A DNA stretch of 64,000 nt, from contig NZ_RZNC01000008.1 of assembly GCF_004078655.1 (NCBI RefSeq), positions 44,769 through 108,768 on the forward strand. Reading direction: 5' to 3'. Below, piece after piece: positions 1-8,591 of the stretch. Source of the DNA: Labedella populi (GTDB lineage Bacteria; Actinomycetota; Actinomycetes; Actinomycetales; Microbacteriaceae). The translations under genes and the position numbers were made by a program. The notes beneath the pieces are model-generated. The model worked only from the letters and a program-made list of their open reading frames with translations, was not told the DNA's origin and made no database searches. How positions within the stretch are numbered: the stretch's first letter is position 1; each line of letters opens with the position of its first letter.

Positions 1-696
1 ACTCACGTAGGCGATGGAGACGGACGCCACGTCGAGTTCGAGGCGCTCGTCGTAGTGATCCGTCAGGACGACTCCGTCGCCGAGCCGCTCGAGGTGGGAG
101 ATCGGGACCTCGATGGACCACCGCGCGGACGAACCGTCCGGTGCGATGCCACCGAATTTCCGGATGTCCGTGGGGCCGTCGCCCGGTTCGTCCGCGACGA
201 TGCCTCCGCCGGGTATCGGAGCGGTCACGATCGCTCCGGTCGACGTCTCGAACGTGAGGGTCTCCGCGCCGGTCGTCGCGGACGCGATCGCCCGCACGCT
301 GAGCGAACCGTGCACGTCATCGTGCTCGAGGACGTAGTCGCCGAGAGCGCACTCGATCGACTGTCCGGAGGCGTCGCATGTGCCGACGACCGCTCCGTCG
401 GGATCGAGCAGGTCGAAGCTCTGGGCCCAGGCCACGGAGATGGGTGAGGGGAAGCCGACGCTGAACGTGTCTCCCGGATGTGCGTCGTCGGAGACACTCC
501 ACTCTGCCGAGAGGAGGAACTCCTGACCGACGGTGAGCGGCGCTGCGGGATCGTCGGGATCCGGCGCGAGGATCGAGACGCTGTCGATCGCGTCGAGTTC
601 CGCCGCCACGGCCGCAGCCGGGACGACGATGGCCGCGAAACCGAGCACGGCGGCGCCGAGTCCTGTTCCGATTCGGATGAGAGAGGGCAATCGCAT
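1..696 (-). CDS. Secreted Ig-fold surface protein, adhesin-like (partial, 5' end only)
   Basis: The reading frame opens at ATG 696 and runs off the left edge of the window, so the C-terminus (possible LPXTG or repeat region) is unseen. An N-terminal signal peptide is clear: short basic start, a hydrophobic stretch at residues 9-30 and an AVAA-type cleavage site. The following ~130 residues contain GDTFSVGFP, and a second segment begins near KFGGIAPDG with WSIEVPISHLERLGDGVVLTDHY. Both resemble the paired N2/N3 Ig-like domains of Gram-positive fibrinogen/collagen-binding adhesins. A GAGGAG ribosome site lies just upstream of the ATG. The frame has no internal stop over 232 codons. Binding partner unknown; family call is by pattern, not by alignment. 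Confidence 0.72.
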   Translation of the reverse strand, partial: MRLPSLIRIGTGLGAAVLGFAAIVVPAAAVAAELDAIDSVSILAPDPDDPAAPLTVGQEFLLSAEWSVSDDAHPGDTFSVGFPSPISVAWAQSFDLLDPDGAVVGTCDASGQSIECALGDYVLEHDDVHGSLSVRAIASATTGAETLTFETSTGAIVTAPIPGGGIVADEPGDGPTDIRKFGGIAPDGSSARWSIEVPISHLERLGDGVVLTDHYDERLELDVASVSIAYVS

Positions 697-1137
697 GGGT
701 TTGAGCTCCTCGACGTCGGGGGTGGGAAAGAGGAGGAGTGGCCCGACGGGGCGACTCGCGTCGTCCCGTCGGGCTCTCCCCCCCCACCTCAGGAGATGTG
801 ACCCCTCGTGCGGGTCATGACGCCGGTTCTCGACAGAACCCGGGTCAGCACCCAGAGGGACTGTGCGGCGCCGGATCATCCCGGTCGTCCACAGAGCCGT
901 CTGATAGCCTGAGGAGTGGTGCGGCCGTCCGGTCGCGCCGATGCAACGCGGAGCAGGCCCGGCAGGAAGCTGGTCCTCGGTGGTGGATTTCCGTACGGAC
1001 GTACGGCGATTTTCTACTGGAGATCAGCCAGGCTGATCAGCCTGAGGATGTACTGCCTGTTCCTGCTTCGCGTCCGAGGTGCCCGCCTGCGTCCAGCGTC
1101 GGCGTCGGCACCGGTGAACGAAGGAGAGAAGACCTCA
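697..1137. promoter_or_regulatory. Divergent intergenic region between adhesin gene and pnp
   Basis: This 441-bp stretch has no convincing gene. It should carry the adhesin promoter (-) and the pnp promoter and leader (+). Visible structures are the stem-loop at 741-774, a 16-bp dyad CCGTACGGACGTACGG at 991-1006, and at 1022-1043 an alternating repeat in which GATCAGCC pairs with GGCTGATC and also forms the perfect palindrome AGGCTGATCAGCCT (1030-1043). A TAGCCT hexamer at 905-910 is a possible -10. rpsO, often found just upstream of pnp, is not present here. Confidence 0.5.
741..774 (-). other. Strong stem-loop in the adhesin 5' leader
   Basis: Arms GCCCGACGGGGCGAC and GTCGTCCCGTCGGGC pair over 15 positions with one G-T wobble and a four-base loop. 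It lies about 45 bases upstream of the adhesin ATG. No T-run follows on either strand, so it is not a textbook terminator. It could be a leader structure for the adhesin mRNA. Confidence 0.5.
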
Positions 1138-3396
1138 ATGGAAGGTCCCGAAATCAAATTCGCCGAAGCCGTTCTCGATAACGGCACGTTCGGCACACGC
1201 ACGGTCCGGTTCGAGACCGGCCGACTCGCTCAGCAGGCGCAGGGCGCCGTCGCAGCGTACCTCGACGAGGACACGATGCTCCTCTCGGCCACGAGCGCGG
1301 GAAAGCACCCGCGCGACGGCTTCGATTTCTTCCCCCTCACGGTAGACGTCGAGGAGCGCAGCTACGCCGCCGGCAAGATCCCCGGTTCGTTCTTCCGTCG
1401 CGAGGGACGCCCCTCGACGGAGGCGATCCTCGTCTGCCGCCTGATCGACCGTCCGCTGCGCCCGTCGTTCGTCGACGGTCTCCGCAACGAGGTCCAGATC
1501 GTCATCACCGTCCTCTCGATCGCTCCCGGCGAGTTCTATGACGCACTCGCGATCAACGCGGCCTCCGCGTCGACGCAGATCTCGGGACTGCCGTTCTCCG
1601 GCCCGATCGCCGGTGTGCGTCTCGCGCTCATCGGTGACCAGTGGGTCGCCTTCCCGACGGCCGCGCAGCTGGAGGACGCCGTCTTCGACATCATCGTCGC
1701 CGGCCGTGTCGTCGTCGACGAGAACGGTGCGGAAGACGTCGCGATCATGATGGTCGAGGCTGAAGCGACCGAGCACAGCTGGGGCCTCATCCAGGGCGGC
1801 GCGACCAAGCCCAACGAGGCCGTCGTCGCCGAGGGGCTCGAGGCGTCGAAGCCGTTCATCACGGCCCTCGTCAAGGCGCAGGCCGAGCTCGCTGCGCAGA
1901 GCGCCAAGGAGATCCAGGACTACCCGGTCTTCCTGCCCTACTCCGACGAGGCCTTCGCCGCGGTCGACGCGATCGCTCACGACGAGCTCGCCGCGATCTA
2001 CCAGATCGCAGGCAAGGTCGAGCGCCAGAACGCCGACGACGCCCTCAAGGAGCGCGTCAAGGCAGACATCCAGGCGAAGGTCGAGGCCGGCGAGCTCGGC
2101 GGCGACGTTCCCCCGATGGTGAGCGCGGCGTACAAGGCCGTCACGAAGAAGATCGTCCGCGGGCGCATCCTGACCGAGGGTATCCGCATGGACGGTCGTG
2201 GCCTCGCCGACATCCGCCCGCTCGACGCCGAGGTGCAGGTCATCCCGCGCGTGCACGGCTCCGCCATCTTCCAGCGCGGTGAGACGCAGATCCTCGGGGT
2301 CACGACGCTCAACATGTTGAAGATGGAGCAGCAGATCGACTCGCTGTCGCCGGTGAAGTCGAAGCGCTACCTGCACCACTACAACTTCCCGCCCTACTCG
2401 ACCGGTGAGACCGGTCGAGTCGGCAGCCCGAAGCGTCGCGAGATCGGGCACGGCTTCCTGGCCGAGCGCGCACTCGTGCCGGTGCTGCCGGCGCGCGAGG
2501 AGTTCCCTTACGCGATCCGTCAGGTCTCCGAGGCGCTCAGCTCGAACGGCTCGACCTCCATGGGCTCCGTGTGCGCGTCGACCCTCTCGCTCCTCAACGC
2601 CGGTGTGCCGCTGCGCGCGCCGGTCGCGGGTATCGCGATGGGTCTCGTCTCCGACACGGTCGACGGTCAGACGCGCTACGCGGCTCTGACCGACATCCTG
2701 GGCGCTGAGGACGCGCTCGGCGACATGGACTTCAAGGTCGCCGGTACGTCGGAATTCGTCACGGCCATCCAGCTCGACACGAAGCTCGACGGCATCCCCG
2801 CATCGGTCCTCGCGGCAGCGCTCACGCAGGCGAAGGAGGCGCGCTTGACGATCCTCGCTGTCTTGAACGCCGCGATCGACCAGCCCGACGAGATGGCCCC
2901 GACGGCTCCGCGCGTCATCAGCGTGCAGATCCCCGTCGACAAGATCGGCGAACTGATCGGCCCGAAGGGCAAGACGATCAACGCGATCCAGGACGAGACC
3001 GGCGCCGACATCTCCATCGAGGAGGACGGCACCGTCTACATCGGCGCCGTCGACGGCCCGTCGGCCGAGGCCGCTCGCGCCCAGGTGAACGCGATCGCCA
3101 ACCCGACGAACCCGGAGGTGGGCGAGCAGTTCCTCGGAACCGTCGTGAAGATCGCGACGTTCGGTGCGTTCGTCTCCCTGCTCCCGGGCAAGGACGGGCT
3201 CCTGCACATCTCCGAGGTGCGCAAGCTCGCCGGTGGCAAGCGTGTCGAGAACGTCGAGGACGTGCTCGGAGTCGGCCAGAAGATCCTCGTCGAGATCACG
3301 AAGATCGACGACCGCGGCAAGCTCTCGCTCGCGCCGGTCGTCGCCGAGGAGAACGGTGCGGACTCCGCGCCCGCCGAGGCGCCCGCCGAGGCCTGA
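1138..3396 (+). CDS. pnp: Polyribonucleotide nucleotidyltransferase (PNPase)
   Basis: Phosphorolytic 3'-5' exoribonuclease and RNA-tailing enzyme of the mRNA decay machinery. The product is 752 aa. Two RNase PH-like cores are separated by an alpha-helical linker. A KH domain is visible near [18 protein letters not shown] (about residue 600), followed by an S1 domain ([32 protein letters not shown]). The start at 1138 is chosen because GAAGGAGA lies 8-10 bases upstream and the protein begins with the typical [16 protein letters not shown]; the same frame stays open further upstream but without family similarity. The end is followed by a strong terminator hairpin. Confidence 0.97.
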   Translation: MEGPEIKFAEAVLDNGTFGTRTVRFETGRLAQQAQGAVAAYLDEDTMLLSATSAGKHPRDGFDFFPLTVDVEERSYAAGKIPGSFFRREGRPSTEAILVCRLIDRPLRPSFVDGLRNEVQIVITVLSIAPGEFYDALAINAASASTQISGLPFSGPIAGVRLALIGDQWVAFPTAAQLEDAVFDIIVAGRVVVDENGAEDVAIMMVEAEATEHSWGLIQGGATKPNEAVVAEGLEASKPFITALVKAQAELAAQSAKEIQDYPVFLPYSDEAFAAVDAIAHDELAAIYQIAGKVERQNADDALKERVKADIQAKVEAGELGGDVPPMVSAAYKAVTKKIVRGRILTEGIRMDGRGLADIRPLDAEVQVIPRVHGSAIFQRGETQILGVTTLNMLKMEQQIDSLSPVKSKRYLHHYNFPPYSTGETGRVGSPKRREIGHGFLAERALVPVLPAREEFPYAIRQVSEALSSNGSTSMGSVCASTLSLLNAGVPLRAPVAGIAMGLVSDTVDGQTRYAALTDILGAEDALGDMDFKVAGTSEFVTAIQLDTKLDGIPASVLAAALTQAKEARLTILAVLNAAIDQPDEMAPTAPRVISVQIPVDKIGELIGPKGKTINAIQDETGADISIEEDGTVYIGAVDGPSAEAARAQVNAIANPTNPEVGEQFLGTVVKIATFGAFVSLLPGKDGLLHISEVRKLAGGKRVENVEDVLGVGQKILVEITKIDDRGKLSLAPVVAEENGADSAPAEAPAEA

Positions 3397-3405
3397 TCCT
3401 CTGCC

Positions 3406-3444
3406 CACGACGGCCCGCCCCTGTTCCGGGGGCGGGCCGTCGTG
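3406..3444 (+). terminator. Intrinsic terminator after pnp
   Basis: A perfect 16-bp stem (CACGACGGCCCGCCCC with its complement) and a six-base loop lie 10 bases past the pnp stop. The T-tract is poor, as is common for actinobacterial terminators. Confidence 0.8.
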
Positions 3445-3598
3445 CGTTCTCGCCCCATAGCCCATTTCCGGGGGCCGTTAGCCAATCGTTATGGAGTTGT
3501 CACCGCCAGGCCTCACGTTCAGCCCGGCACCGTCGGTGGTGTGACATAACCTTCCCTCACGGGCACGCCGCACGGCCTGCAGACGAGAGGGGGCGGAC

Positions 3599-4648
3599 AT
3601 GCCGGAGACTCGCCGCCATGCACCGTCGTTCGATTCCCTCGCCATGGATCGAGAGCATTCGGCGAGCGAGAACGTGCACCCCTCGGAGCCGATCGGCGTC
3701 CTGCCAGGACTCCCCGGTATCGGCTCGCGTGTCCGCCGGCCCCTCGGGGAGACCGCTCTCCGCGTGTTCCCGATCGGCCTGGGCGGCAGCGTGTTCGGTT
3801 GGACCGCTTCGGCCGACGAGACGCGGCACATCCTCGACCGGTACGCCGACTACGGCGGCAACCTCATCGACACAGCCGACAGCTACGCCGGTGGACTCAG
3901 CGAGGTACGGATCGGTGCGTGGATGGCTCACCGGGGCAACCGCGACGACATGGTCGTGTCCACCAAGGTCGGGCGGCACCCCGACGCACCCGGTCTCGGT
4001 TCCGTCAACCTCGTGCGCGCCGTCGAGGCCTCGCTCGAGAGGCTGCAGACGGACTACATCGACGTGCTGTTCTTCCACGGTGACGACCCGAGCGTCCCGC
4101 TGGAGGATTCGCTGGGTACCGCTGCCTGGCTCGTGGAGACCGGCAAGGTGCGTCACATCGCGGCCTCGAACTTCTCCCCGGAGCGCCTCGTCGAGGCCCG
4201 GATCCTCGCGTCGATGGGGCTTCCGCGGTTCGTCGGCGTCCAGCAGGAGTACAGCCTCATGAACCGACGCGGGTTCGAGGGCGACGCCGAACTCGTGGTG
4301 CGTGGTCAGCGCCTCGGCGTGCTGCCCTACTACGCACTGGCGAACGGTTTCCTCACGGGGAAGTACCGATCGCGTGCCGACTTCGTCGGTGGGGGCTCGA
4401 GGTCGGTGCGTGCGGCCACTCACTTCGGCCGTCGTGGGCTCCGCATCCTCTCCGTTCTCGACCACATCGCCGAGGAGCATCACACCGCGCCTGCCTCGAT
4501 CGCGCTCGCCTGGCTCCTGGCGAAGAGCGCCGTCACCGCTCCGGTCGTGAGTGCCTCCCGAGCGGACCAGGTGGACGCGATCGTCGCGGCGTCCGGCGTC
4601 CAATTGAGCCGGACGCAGATGGTCGAACTCGACCGGGTCAGTTCCTGA
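3599..4648 (+). CDS. Aldo/keto reductase family oxidoreductase
   Basis: Probable cytosolic NADPH-dependent reductase of 349 aa with an (alpha/beta)8 fold. The catalytic tetrad can be placed as Asp91 and Tyr96 (IDTADSYAGG), Lys123 (VSTKVG) and His160 (LFFHGDD). ASNFSPERL and VQQEYSLMNR match the NAD(P)-binding part of AKR11/12-like proteins. The first ~48 residues are a variable extension; an in-frame ATG at 3644 is an alternative start. AGAGGGGGCGG precedes the chosen ATG. It stands alone between terminators, so substrate and pathway cannot be inferred from context. Confidence 0.9.
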   Translation: MPETRRHAPSFDSLAMDREHSASENVHPSEPIGVLPGLPGIGSRVRRPLGETALRVFPIGLGGSVFGWTASADETRHILDRYADYGGNLIDTADSYAGGLSEVRIGAWMAHRGNRDDMVVSTKVGRHPDAPGLGSVNLVRAVEASLERLQTDYIDVLFFHGDDPSVPLEDSLGTAAWLVETGKVRHIAASNFSPERLVEARILASMGLPRFVGVQQEYSLMNRRGFEGDAELVVRGQRLGVLPYYALANGFLTGKYRSRADFVGGGSRSVRAATHFGRRGLRILSVLDHIAEEHHTAPASIALAWLLAKSAVTAPVVSASRADQVDAIVAASGVQLSRTQMVELDRVSS

Positions 4649-4836
4649 CCCGACTTCGCACACGCCCATCGGTCCGCCGTGCCGATGTCCGCCCCCTGGC
4701 ATAGGCTGGGGGAGACGAATCGCACCGTCGCTTTCCGTCCGGTCACCGCGGTGCCCGTTTACGCGTGGGCCCGTCCCGGTGGTGATTGATCACCCAACAC
4801 CCCGGATCAGCGGAACGCTCGAGGAGGAACGCAGGG

Positions 4837-5439
4837 ATGTCGCAGTACCTCTATTTGGTTCGCCACGGAGAGCAGCAGGACGCTCAGCACGGCATGCCCG
4901 ACGGGCCCCTCTCCGCTCGAGGTCGGCGACAGGCTCAATTGCTCGCCGAGCGCCTCGGCGGGTTGCCCCTCACCGCGGCGTACCACTCACCCCTGCAGCG
5001 CGCGGCCGAGACGGCCTCGATCGTCGCCCAGCGACTCCCGTCGATCTCTCCCGAGGAGTCCTCTCTGCTCTTCGACTGCGTCCCGACGGGCAAGACCCCG
5101 GAGACCCCCTCCGCGTACGAGCCGTTCTTCGGGTCGGTCACCGATGAGGAGATCGAGGCCGGCACGGCCCAGATGGCTGACGCCGTCGCCGAGTACCTCG
5201 CCCCGCGACCCGGTGAGCGGCACGACGTCCTCATCACGCACAACTTCGTGATCGCCTGGTTCGTCCGCGAGGTCCTCGGCGCTCCCGCCTGGAAGTGGAT
5301 GACGATCGACCAGGCCAATTGCGGCCTCACGATCATGCAGCGGAAACCGGGACGGCCGTGGAGCATGCTGACGCATAACGACCTCGCGCACCTCCCGGTC
5401 GAACTCCGCACCGGTCTGCCTGACCCGCTCCCGGTCTGA
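4837..5439 (+). CDS. Histidine phosphatase (phosphoglycerate-mutase-like) family protein
   Basis: 200-aa protein with the signature LYLVRHGE at residues 5-12, which carries the phosphorylated histidine. Downstream, SPLQRAAETA (second arginine site) and DVLITHNFVIAWFVREV (second active-site histidine) complete the histidine-phosphatase fold. The start is placed at ATG 4837 because GAGGAGG lies 10 bases upstream; the frame is open to 4786 but that part has no family similarity. A TAGGCT hexamer at 4702-4707 is a possible -10. Substrate unknown. Confidence 0.88.
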   Translation: MSQYLYLVRHGEQQDAQHGMPDGPLSARGRRQAQLLAERLGGLPLTAAYHSPLQRAAETASIVAQRLPSISPEESSLLFDCVPTGKTPETPSAYEPFFGSVTDEEIEAGTAQMADAVAEYLAPRPGERHDVLITHNFVIAWFVREVLGAPAWKWMTIDQANCGLTIMQRKPGRPWSMLTHNDLAHLPVELRTGLPDPLPV

Positions 5440-5450
5440 GCGGGATCCGA

Positions 5451-5915
5451 TCAGTCGGCGACGAGTCGCTTGCGGTACCAGTTCGTCGCGTTCGGGTTGT
5501 CGTTGTAGGGCTCGACGTCCTCGTAGCCGGCCGAGCGGTAGAGCGCAGCGGCGGAGGTGAGGCTCGCGTTCGTGTCGAGCACCATCTCGGTCGCACCGAG
5601 AGCGCCGGCTCGTCGCTCGAGCTCGCGGAGAAGCAACGATCCCCAGCCGCGGCCACGGGTCTCTTCGCGCAGGAAGAGGTGCTTGACCTCGAAGACGGTC
5701 GGGTCGAGTGACCGCACTCCGCCGCATCCCACGGGGCGACCGTCGTCGTCGAGGACGACGAGGAAGACGCCGTCCGGGGGTGTGAAGCGAGCCGGATCGG
5801 GGAAGACCGTCCGGTACACGCCTCCCGTGAAACCGAGCTCCCGGCTCGCGAAGTACTCGGTCAGAAGGCCGTGCGCGATCGGTTCGTCCGTCGCCTGTTC
5901 GATGAAGCTCACCAC
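5451..5915 (-). CDS. GNAT-family N-acetyltransferase
   Basis: 154-aa Gcn5-related acetyltransferase. The acetyl-CoA-binding motif A is seen in VKHLFLREETRGRGWGSLLLRELE, and the C-terminal part ALYRSAGYEDVEPYNDNPNATNWYRKRL is typical of small GNATs acting on amino acids or small molecules. The start is one of two adjacent GTG codons (5915 or 5912); 5915 is preferred because TACGAT on the minus strand ends 7 bases before it, giving a leaderless arrangement. It is divergent from dapB and convergent with the histidine phosphatase gene. Substrate unknown. Confidence 0.85.
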   Translation of the reverse strand: MVSFIEQATDEPIAHGLLTEYFASRELGFTGGVYRTVFPDPARFTPPDGVFLVVLDDDGRPVGCGGVRSLDPTVFEVKHLFLREETRGRGWGSLLLRELERRAGALGATEMVLDTNASLTSAAALYRSAGYEDVEPYNDNPNATNWYRKRLVAD

Positions 5916-5922
5916 GCCGTCG

Positions 5923-5928
5923 ATCGTA
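5923..5928 (-). promoter_or_regulatory. Probable -10 box of the GNAT gene
   Basis: On the minus strand this reads TACGAT, 7 bases before GTG 5915, suggesting a leaderless transcript. It lies back to back with the dapB -10. Confidence 0.5.
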
Positions 5929-5939
5929 GCGCCCGCCTG

Positions 5940-5945
5940 TAGGTT
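5940..5945 (+). promoter_or_regulatory. Probable -10 box of dapB
   Basis: TAGGTT followed by six bases and the dapB ATG. The same spacing recurs at many genes in the window. Confidence 0.5.
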
Positions 5946-5951
5946 GGAGGC

Positions 5952-6704
5952 ATGACAACCACCGTCGCCGTCGCGGGAGCGCGCGGGAAGCTCGGCACAC
6001 TCATCACGGCGATCATCGACGGATCGGACGACTTCGAACTCGTCGCGTCGCTCGGATCGACGAGCGCGCTGAGTGAGCTCGAGGGGGCCGATCTCGTCGT
6101 CGACGTCACGACTCCCGCGGTCAGCCCGAGTGTCGTCGAGCGCGCCATCGGCAACGGCTCGAACGTCCTGGTAGGCACCTCGGGCTGGTCGTCGTCGCGA
6201 CTGGTGGAACTCGGTCGTCGGCTCGAGGGATCGGATCGCGGCGTCGTCGTGATCCCCAACTTCTCTCTCGGTTCGGTCGTCGCGACGACCCTCGCCGCCG
6301 CGGCCTCTCGCTTCTTCGACTCGATCGAGATCCTCGAGGCGCACCGTTCGTCGAAGGTCGACTCCCCGAGCGGCACGGCCGTCCGCACCGCCGAACTCAT
6401 GGCGACGGCTCGCCGCGACGCCGGGCCCGTCGAGGCGCCGCACGTCGACCAGCGGGCGCGGGGGCAGCAGGTCGCGAGCATCCCGATCCACAGCATGCGA
6501 CTCCGCGGGGTCGTCGCGAAGCAAGACGTCGTCTTCGGCGGAGACGGCGAGACGCTGACCGTCTCCCATGAGACGATCGAGCCGGCGGCGGCTTACGACA
6601 CCGGCATTCGCCTCGCTCTGCCCGCCGCTCGCGACGCGCGGGGTCTCGTCGTCGGCCTCGAGAGCCTCGTCGACCTCGGGATCACGCTCCCGGGCCGTCC
6701 GTGA
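5952..6704 (+). CDS. dapB: 4-hydroxy-tetrahydrodipicolinate reductase
   Basis: Second committed enzyme of diaminopimelate/lysine synthesis, reducing the DapA product with NAD(P)H. 250 aa, as usual for actinobacteria. The Rossmann motif AVAGARGKLG is at residues 6-15. The active-site segment EAHRSSKVDSPSGTA keeps the catalytic His and Lys; the second position of the usual HH pair is Arg. The GTG of the next gene overlaps its stop (GTGA), so the two are translationally coupled. dapA lies 1.9 kb downstream on the same strand. Confidence 0.95.
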   Translation: MTTTVAVAGARGKLGTLITAIIDGSDDFELVASLGSTSALSELEGADLVVDVTTPAVSPSVVERAIGNGSNVLVGTSGWSSSRLVELGRRLEGSDRGVVVIPNFSLGSVVATTLAAAASRFFDSIEILEAHRSSKVDSPSGTAVRTAELMATARRDAGPVEAPHVDQRARGQQVASIPIHSMRLRGVVAKQDVVFGGDGETLTVSHETIEPAAAYDTGIRLALPAARDARGLVVGLESLVDLGITLPGRP

Positions 6705-7135
6705 AGGGTCGCGTCGCCGTCCTCGTCATGGCGGTCCTGCTGGCGCTCTACCTCGTCCTGGTCGGTCAGCGCGCCGTCCTCTTCGTGCTCACGGGCGAGC
6801 CGATCGCCATCGGCATCGGGGTCGCCCTCATCGTGCTCCCGATTGTGGGCGCCTGGGCTCTCGTCCGCGAGATCCGGTTCGGAGCGGCTGCCGAACGGCT
6901 CGGCCGTGTCCTCGAGGGCGAGGGCGGTCTGCCCGAGCAGGAGTTCCCCGCACGACCGAGCGGCCGACTCGATCGCGATGCCGTCGACGCCGCCTTCCCC
7001 GCCTTCCGCGCCGACGTCGAAGCGGCTCCGAGCGACTGGCGCGCCTGGTACCGGCTCGGTCTCGCCTACGACGGTGCCGGTGACCGGCGCCGCGCGCGCT
7101 CGGCGATCCGCGAGGCGATCAGGCTCGAGCGCTGA
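6701..7135 (+). CDS. Small membrane protein with C-terminal TPR-like segment
   Basis: 144 aa, function unknown. Two hydrophobic helices are visible (about residues 5-30 and 38-58), then a charged region and a final ~50 residues (AFRADVEAAPSDWRAWYRLGLAYDGAGDRRRARSAIREAI, split by eye) that look like a single tetratricopeptide-type hairpin. It is coupled to dapB by a GTGA overlap. A transmembrane protein next to dapB is also known in mycobacteria, so the pairing may be conserved. Its last 17 bases overlap the convergent gene downstream. Confidence 0.8.
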   Translation: MKGRVAVLVMAVLLALYLVLVGQRAVLFVLTGEPIAIGIGVALIVLPIVGAWALVREIRFGAAAERLGRVLEGEGGLPEQEFPARPSGRLDRDAVDAAFPAFRADVEAAPSDWRAWYRLGLAYDGAGDRRRARSAIREAIRLER

Positions 7136-8012
7136 GCGCCGCGTCGAGCGCGTCCGACACCGTGGGGTGGCGGAAGACGTAGCCGTCGGTGTCGAGAACG
7201 CGCGGGGTGATCGCCTGATCGATCAGCAGGAGGTCGTCGGCGGCGTCGCCGAGGGCCGCGCGAACGGCGAGGGCCGGAGCCGGCAACCAGTAGGGCCGCG
7301 ACAGGCGATCGGCGAGGCCGCGCATGAGGGTGTCGGCCGTGGCCGGCGTCGGCCCGACGATGTTGACCGGGCCGGAGACGTCACTCCGCAGGGCGTGGAC
7401 GAGACCTCCGACCTCGTCCTCGAGCGAGACCCAGGGCCAGTACTGCCGCCCGCCGCCGAGCGGTCCGCTCACACCGAGCCGGGTCAGTGGGATGAGGGGC
7501 TTCAGCACGCCGGCGGTCGCGACGACGATCCCGGTCCGGGCATGGACGACACGCGTCGCGTCTCCGGCGCCGCGCGCGGCGCGCTCCCACGCGACCGTGA
7601 CCCCGCTCAGGAAGCCGCTCCCGCCGGGGCTCGACTCGTCGAGGGTCTCGCCCGGCCGAGAGCCGTAGTAGCCCGCGGCCGACGCGGACACGAAGACCGC
7701 GGGGGGTGTCGGCGAATCGGCGATCGCCGCGGCGAGTGTCGTCGTCGTCGTGAGCCGGGAGTCGAGGATCGTCCGCTTGTACCGCGGTGTCCACGGCAAC
7801 CGTCCGATGGAGGCGCCTGACAGGTTGACGACGGCGTCGGCGGACGCGATGAGGCGCCGATCGACCCGCCCGGTCGCCGGATCCCACGCGGATTCGTCTG
7901 CCGAGTCCGCCGGCCGTCTCACGAGCCGGACGATTTCGTCGCCGCCCCGGCGCAGCCGCTCGACGAGGGCCGAGCCGATGAGGCCACCGGCGCCCGAGAC
8001 GACGATTCTCAC
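7119..8012 (-). CDS. TIGR01777-family NAD(P)-dependent epimerase/dehydratase-like protein
   Basis: 297-aa atypical short-chain dehydrogenase of the YfcH/SulA-homologue family. The N-terminal dinucleotide motif is VVSGAGGLIGSALVERL. Family signatures follow: VVNLSGASI, W-x-x-R-K-like RYKRTILDSRL, SASAAGYYG and ARTGIVV. The C-terminal DUF1731-type region (GPVNIVGPTPATADTLMRGLADRL) is present. The enzymatic reaction of this family is not established. It lies 10 bp downstream of the osmC stop on the same strand, so the two are probably co-transcribed. Confidence 0.92.
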   Translation of the reverse strand: MRIVVSGAGGLIGSALVERLRRGGDEIVRLVRRPADSADESAWDPATGRVDRRLIASADAVVNLSGASIGRLPWTPRYKRTILDSRLTTTTTLAAAIADSPTPPAVFVSASAAGYYGSRPGETLDESSPGGSGFLSGVTVAWERAARGAGDATRVVHARTGIVVATAGVLKPLIPLTRLGVSGPLGGGRQYWPWVSLEDEVGGLVHALRSDVSGPVNIVGPTPATADTLMRGLADRLSRPYWLPAPALAVRAALGDAADDLLLIDQAITPRVLDTDGYVFRHPTVSDALDAALSARA

Positions 8013-8022
8013 GAGGCGACCG

Positions 8023-8448
8023 TCATGCGAGGCTCGCCTCGATCGTGATGGGGATGCCGGCGAGAGCCTGCGACACGGGGCAGCCCGACTTCGCCTCCCC
8101 GGCGATTCGTTCGAAGTCGTCGCCCGAGATGTCGGGGACGGCGGCGCTCACGAGGAGGTGACTCCCCGTGATACCCGTACCCGGCTGGAACGTGACGGCC
8201 GCGGTCGTCTGGATGTTGGTCGGCGTGAAGCCGGCCTCCGTCAGAGCGTTCGCGAAGGCCATCGAGAAGCACGCGGCGTGTGCGGCTCCGAGGAGCTCCT
8301 CGGGCGTCGTCGTCGTGCTCGAGCCCTCCGACCGGGCCTTCCAGTCGACGTCGAGCGTCGCGGCCTTCGAGGAGTCGAGGGAGACGGAGCCGGACCCCTC
8401 GAAGAGGGAGCCGTTCCAGACGGTCGTCGCTTCACTCGTCACTGCCAT
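8023..8448 (-). CDS. osmC: OsmC-family peroxiredoxin
   Basis: 141-aa thiol peroxidase that reduces organic hydroperoxides. Both redox cysteines are present: Cys60 in AAHAACFSMAFA and Cys123 in AKSGCPVSQAL. The length and the region TPEELLGAAHAAC match the OsmC rather than the Ohr subgroup. GGAGG sits 6-10 bases before the ATG. First gene of a probable two-gene unit with the TIGR01777 protein. Confidence 0.93.
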   Translation of the reverse strand: MAVTSEATTVWNGSLFEGSGSVSLDSSKAATLDVDWKARSEGSSTTTTPEELLGAAHAACFSMAFANALTEAGFTPTNIQTTAAVTFQPGTGITGSHLLVSAAVPDISGDDFERIAGEAKSGCPVSQALAGIPITIEASLA

Positions 8449-8579
8449 GGTGTCCTCCAGAGGTCGTCGCCGGCGGGTCCTCGCCGCGGGTGTCGGCGGC
8501 GCCGCCGACTCGAGCAGAGCCTAACCCGGCACGCGGGCAGAGGGGCACCCCTGGCGCGACCGAGAGACTCCTGAACCGA

Positions 8580-8585
8580 TAACCT
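8580..8585 (+). promoter_or_regulatory. Probable -10 box of dapA
   Basis: TAACCT followed by six bases and the dapA GTG start, consistent with a leaderless transcript. Confidence 0.5.
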
Positions 8586-8591
8586 GGAGCC

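Noticed and set aside
916..1137. Upstream extension of the pnp frame
   Set aside because: The frame is open, but it is not conserved PNPase sequence and the GAAGGAGA ribosome site belongs to ATG 1138.
1135..3465. Very long open frame antisense to pnp (over 700 codons)
   Set aside because: It mirrors the codon bias of the high-GC pnp gene and shows only low-complexity Arg/Asp/Val composition with no family motifs. The same applies to long antisense frames over rnj, ftsK, pheT, miaB and argH.
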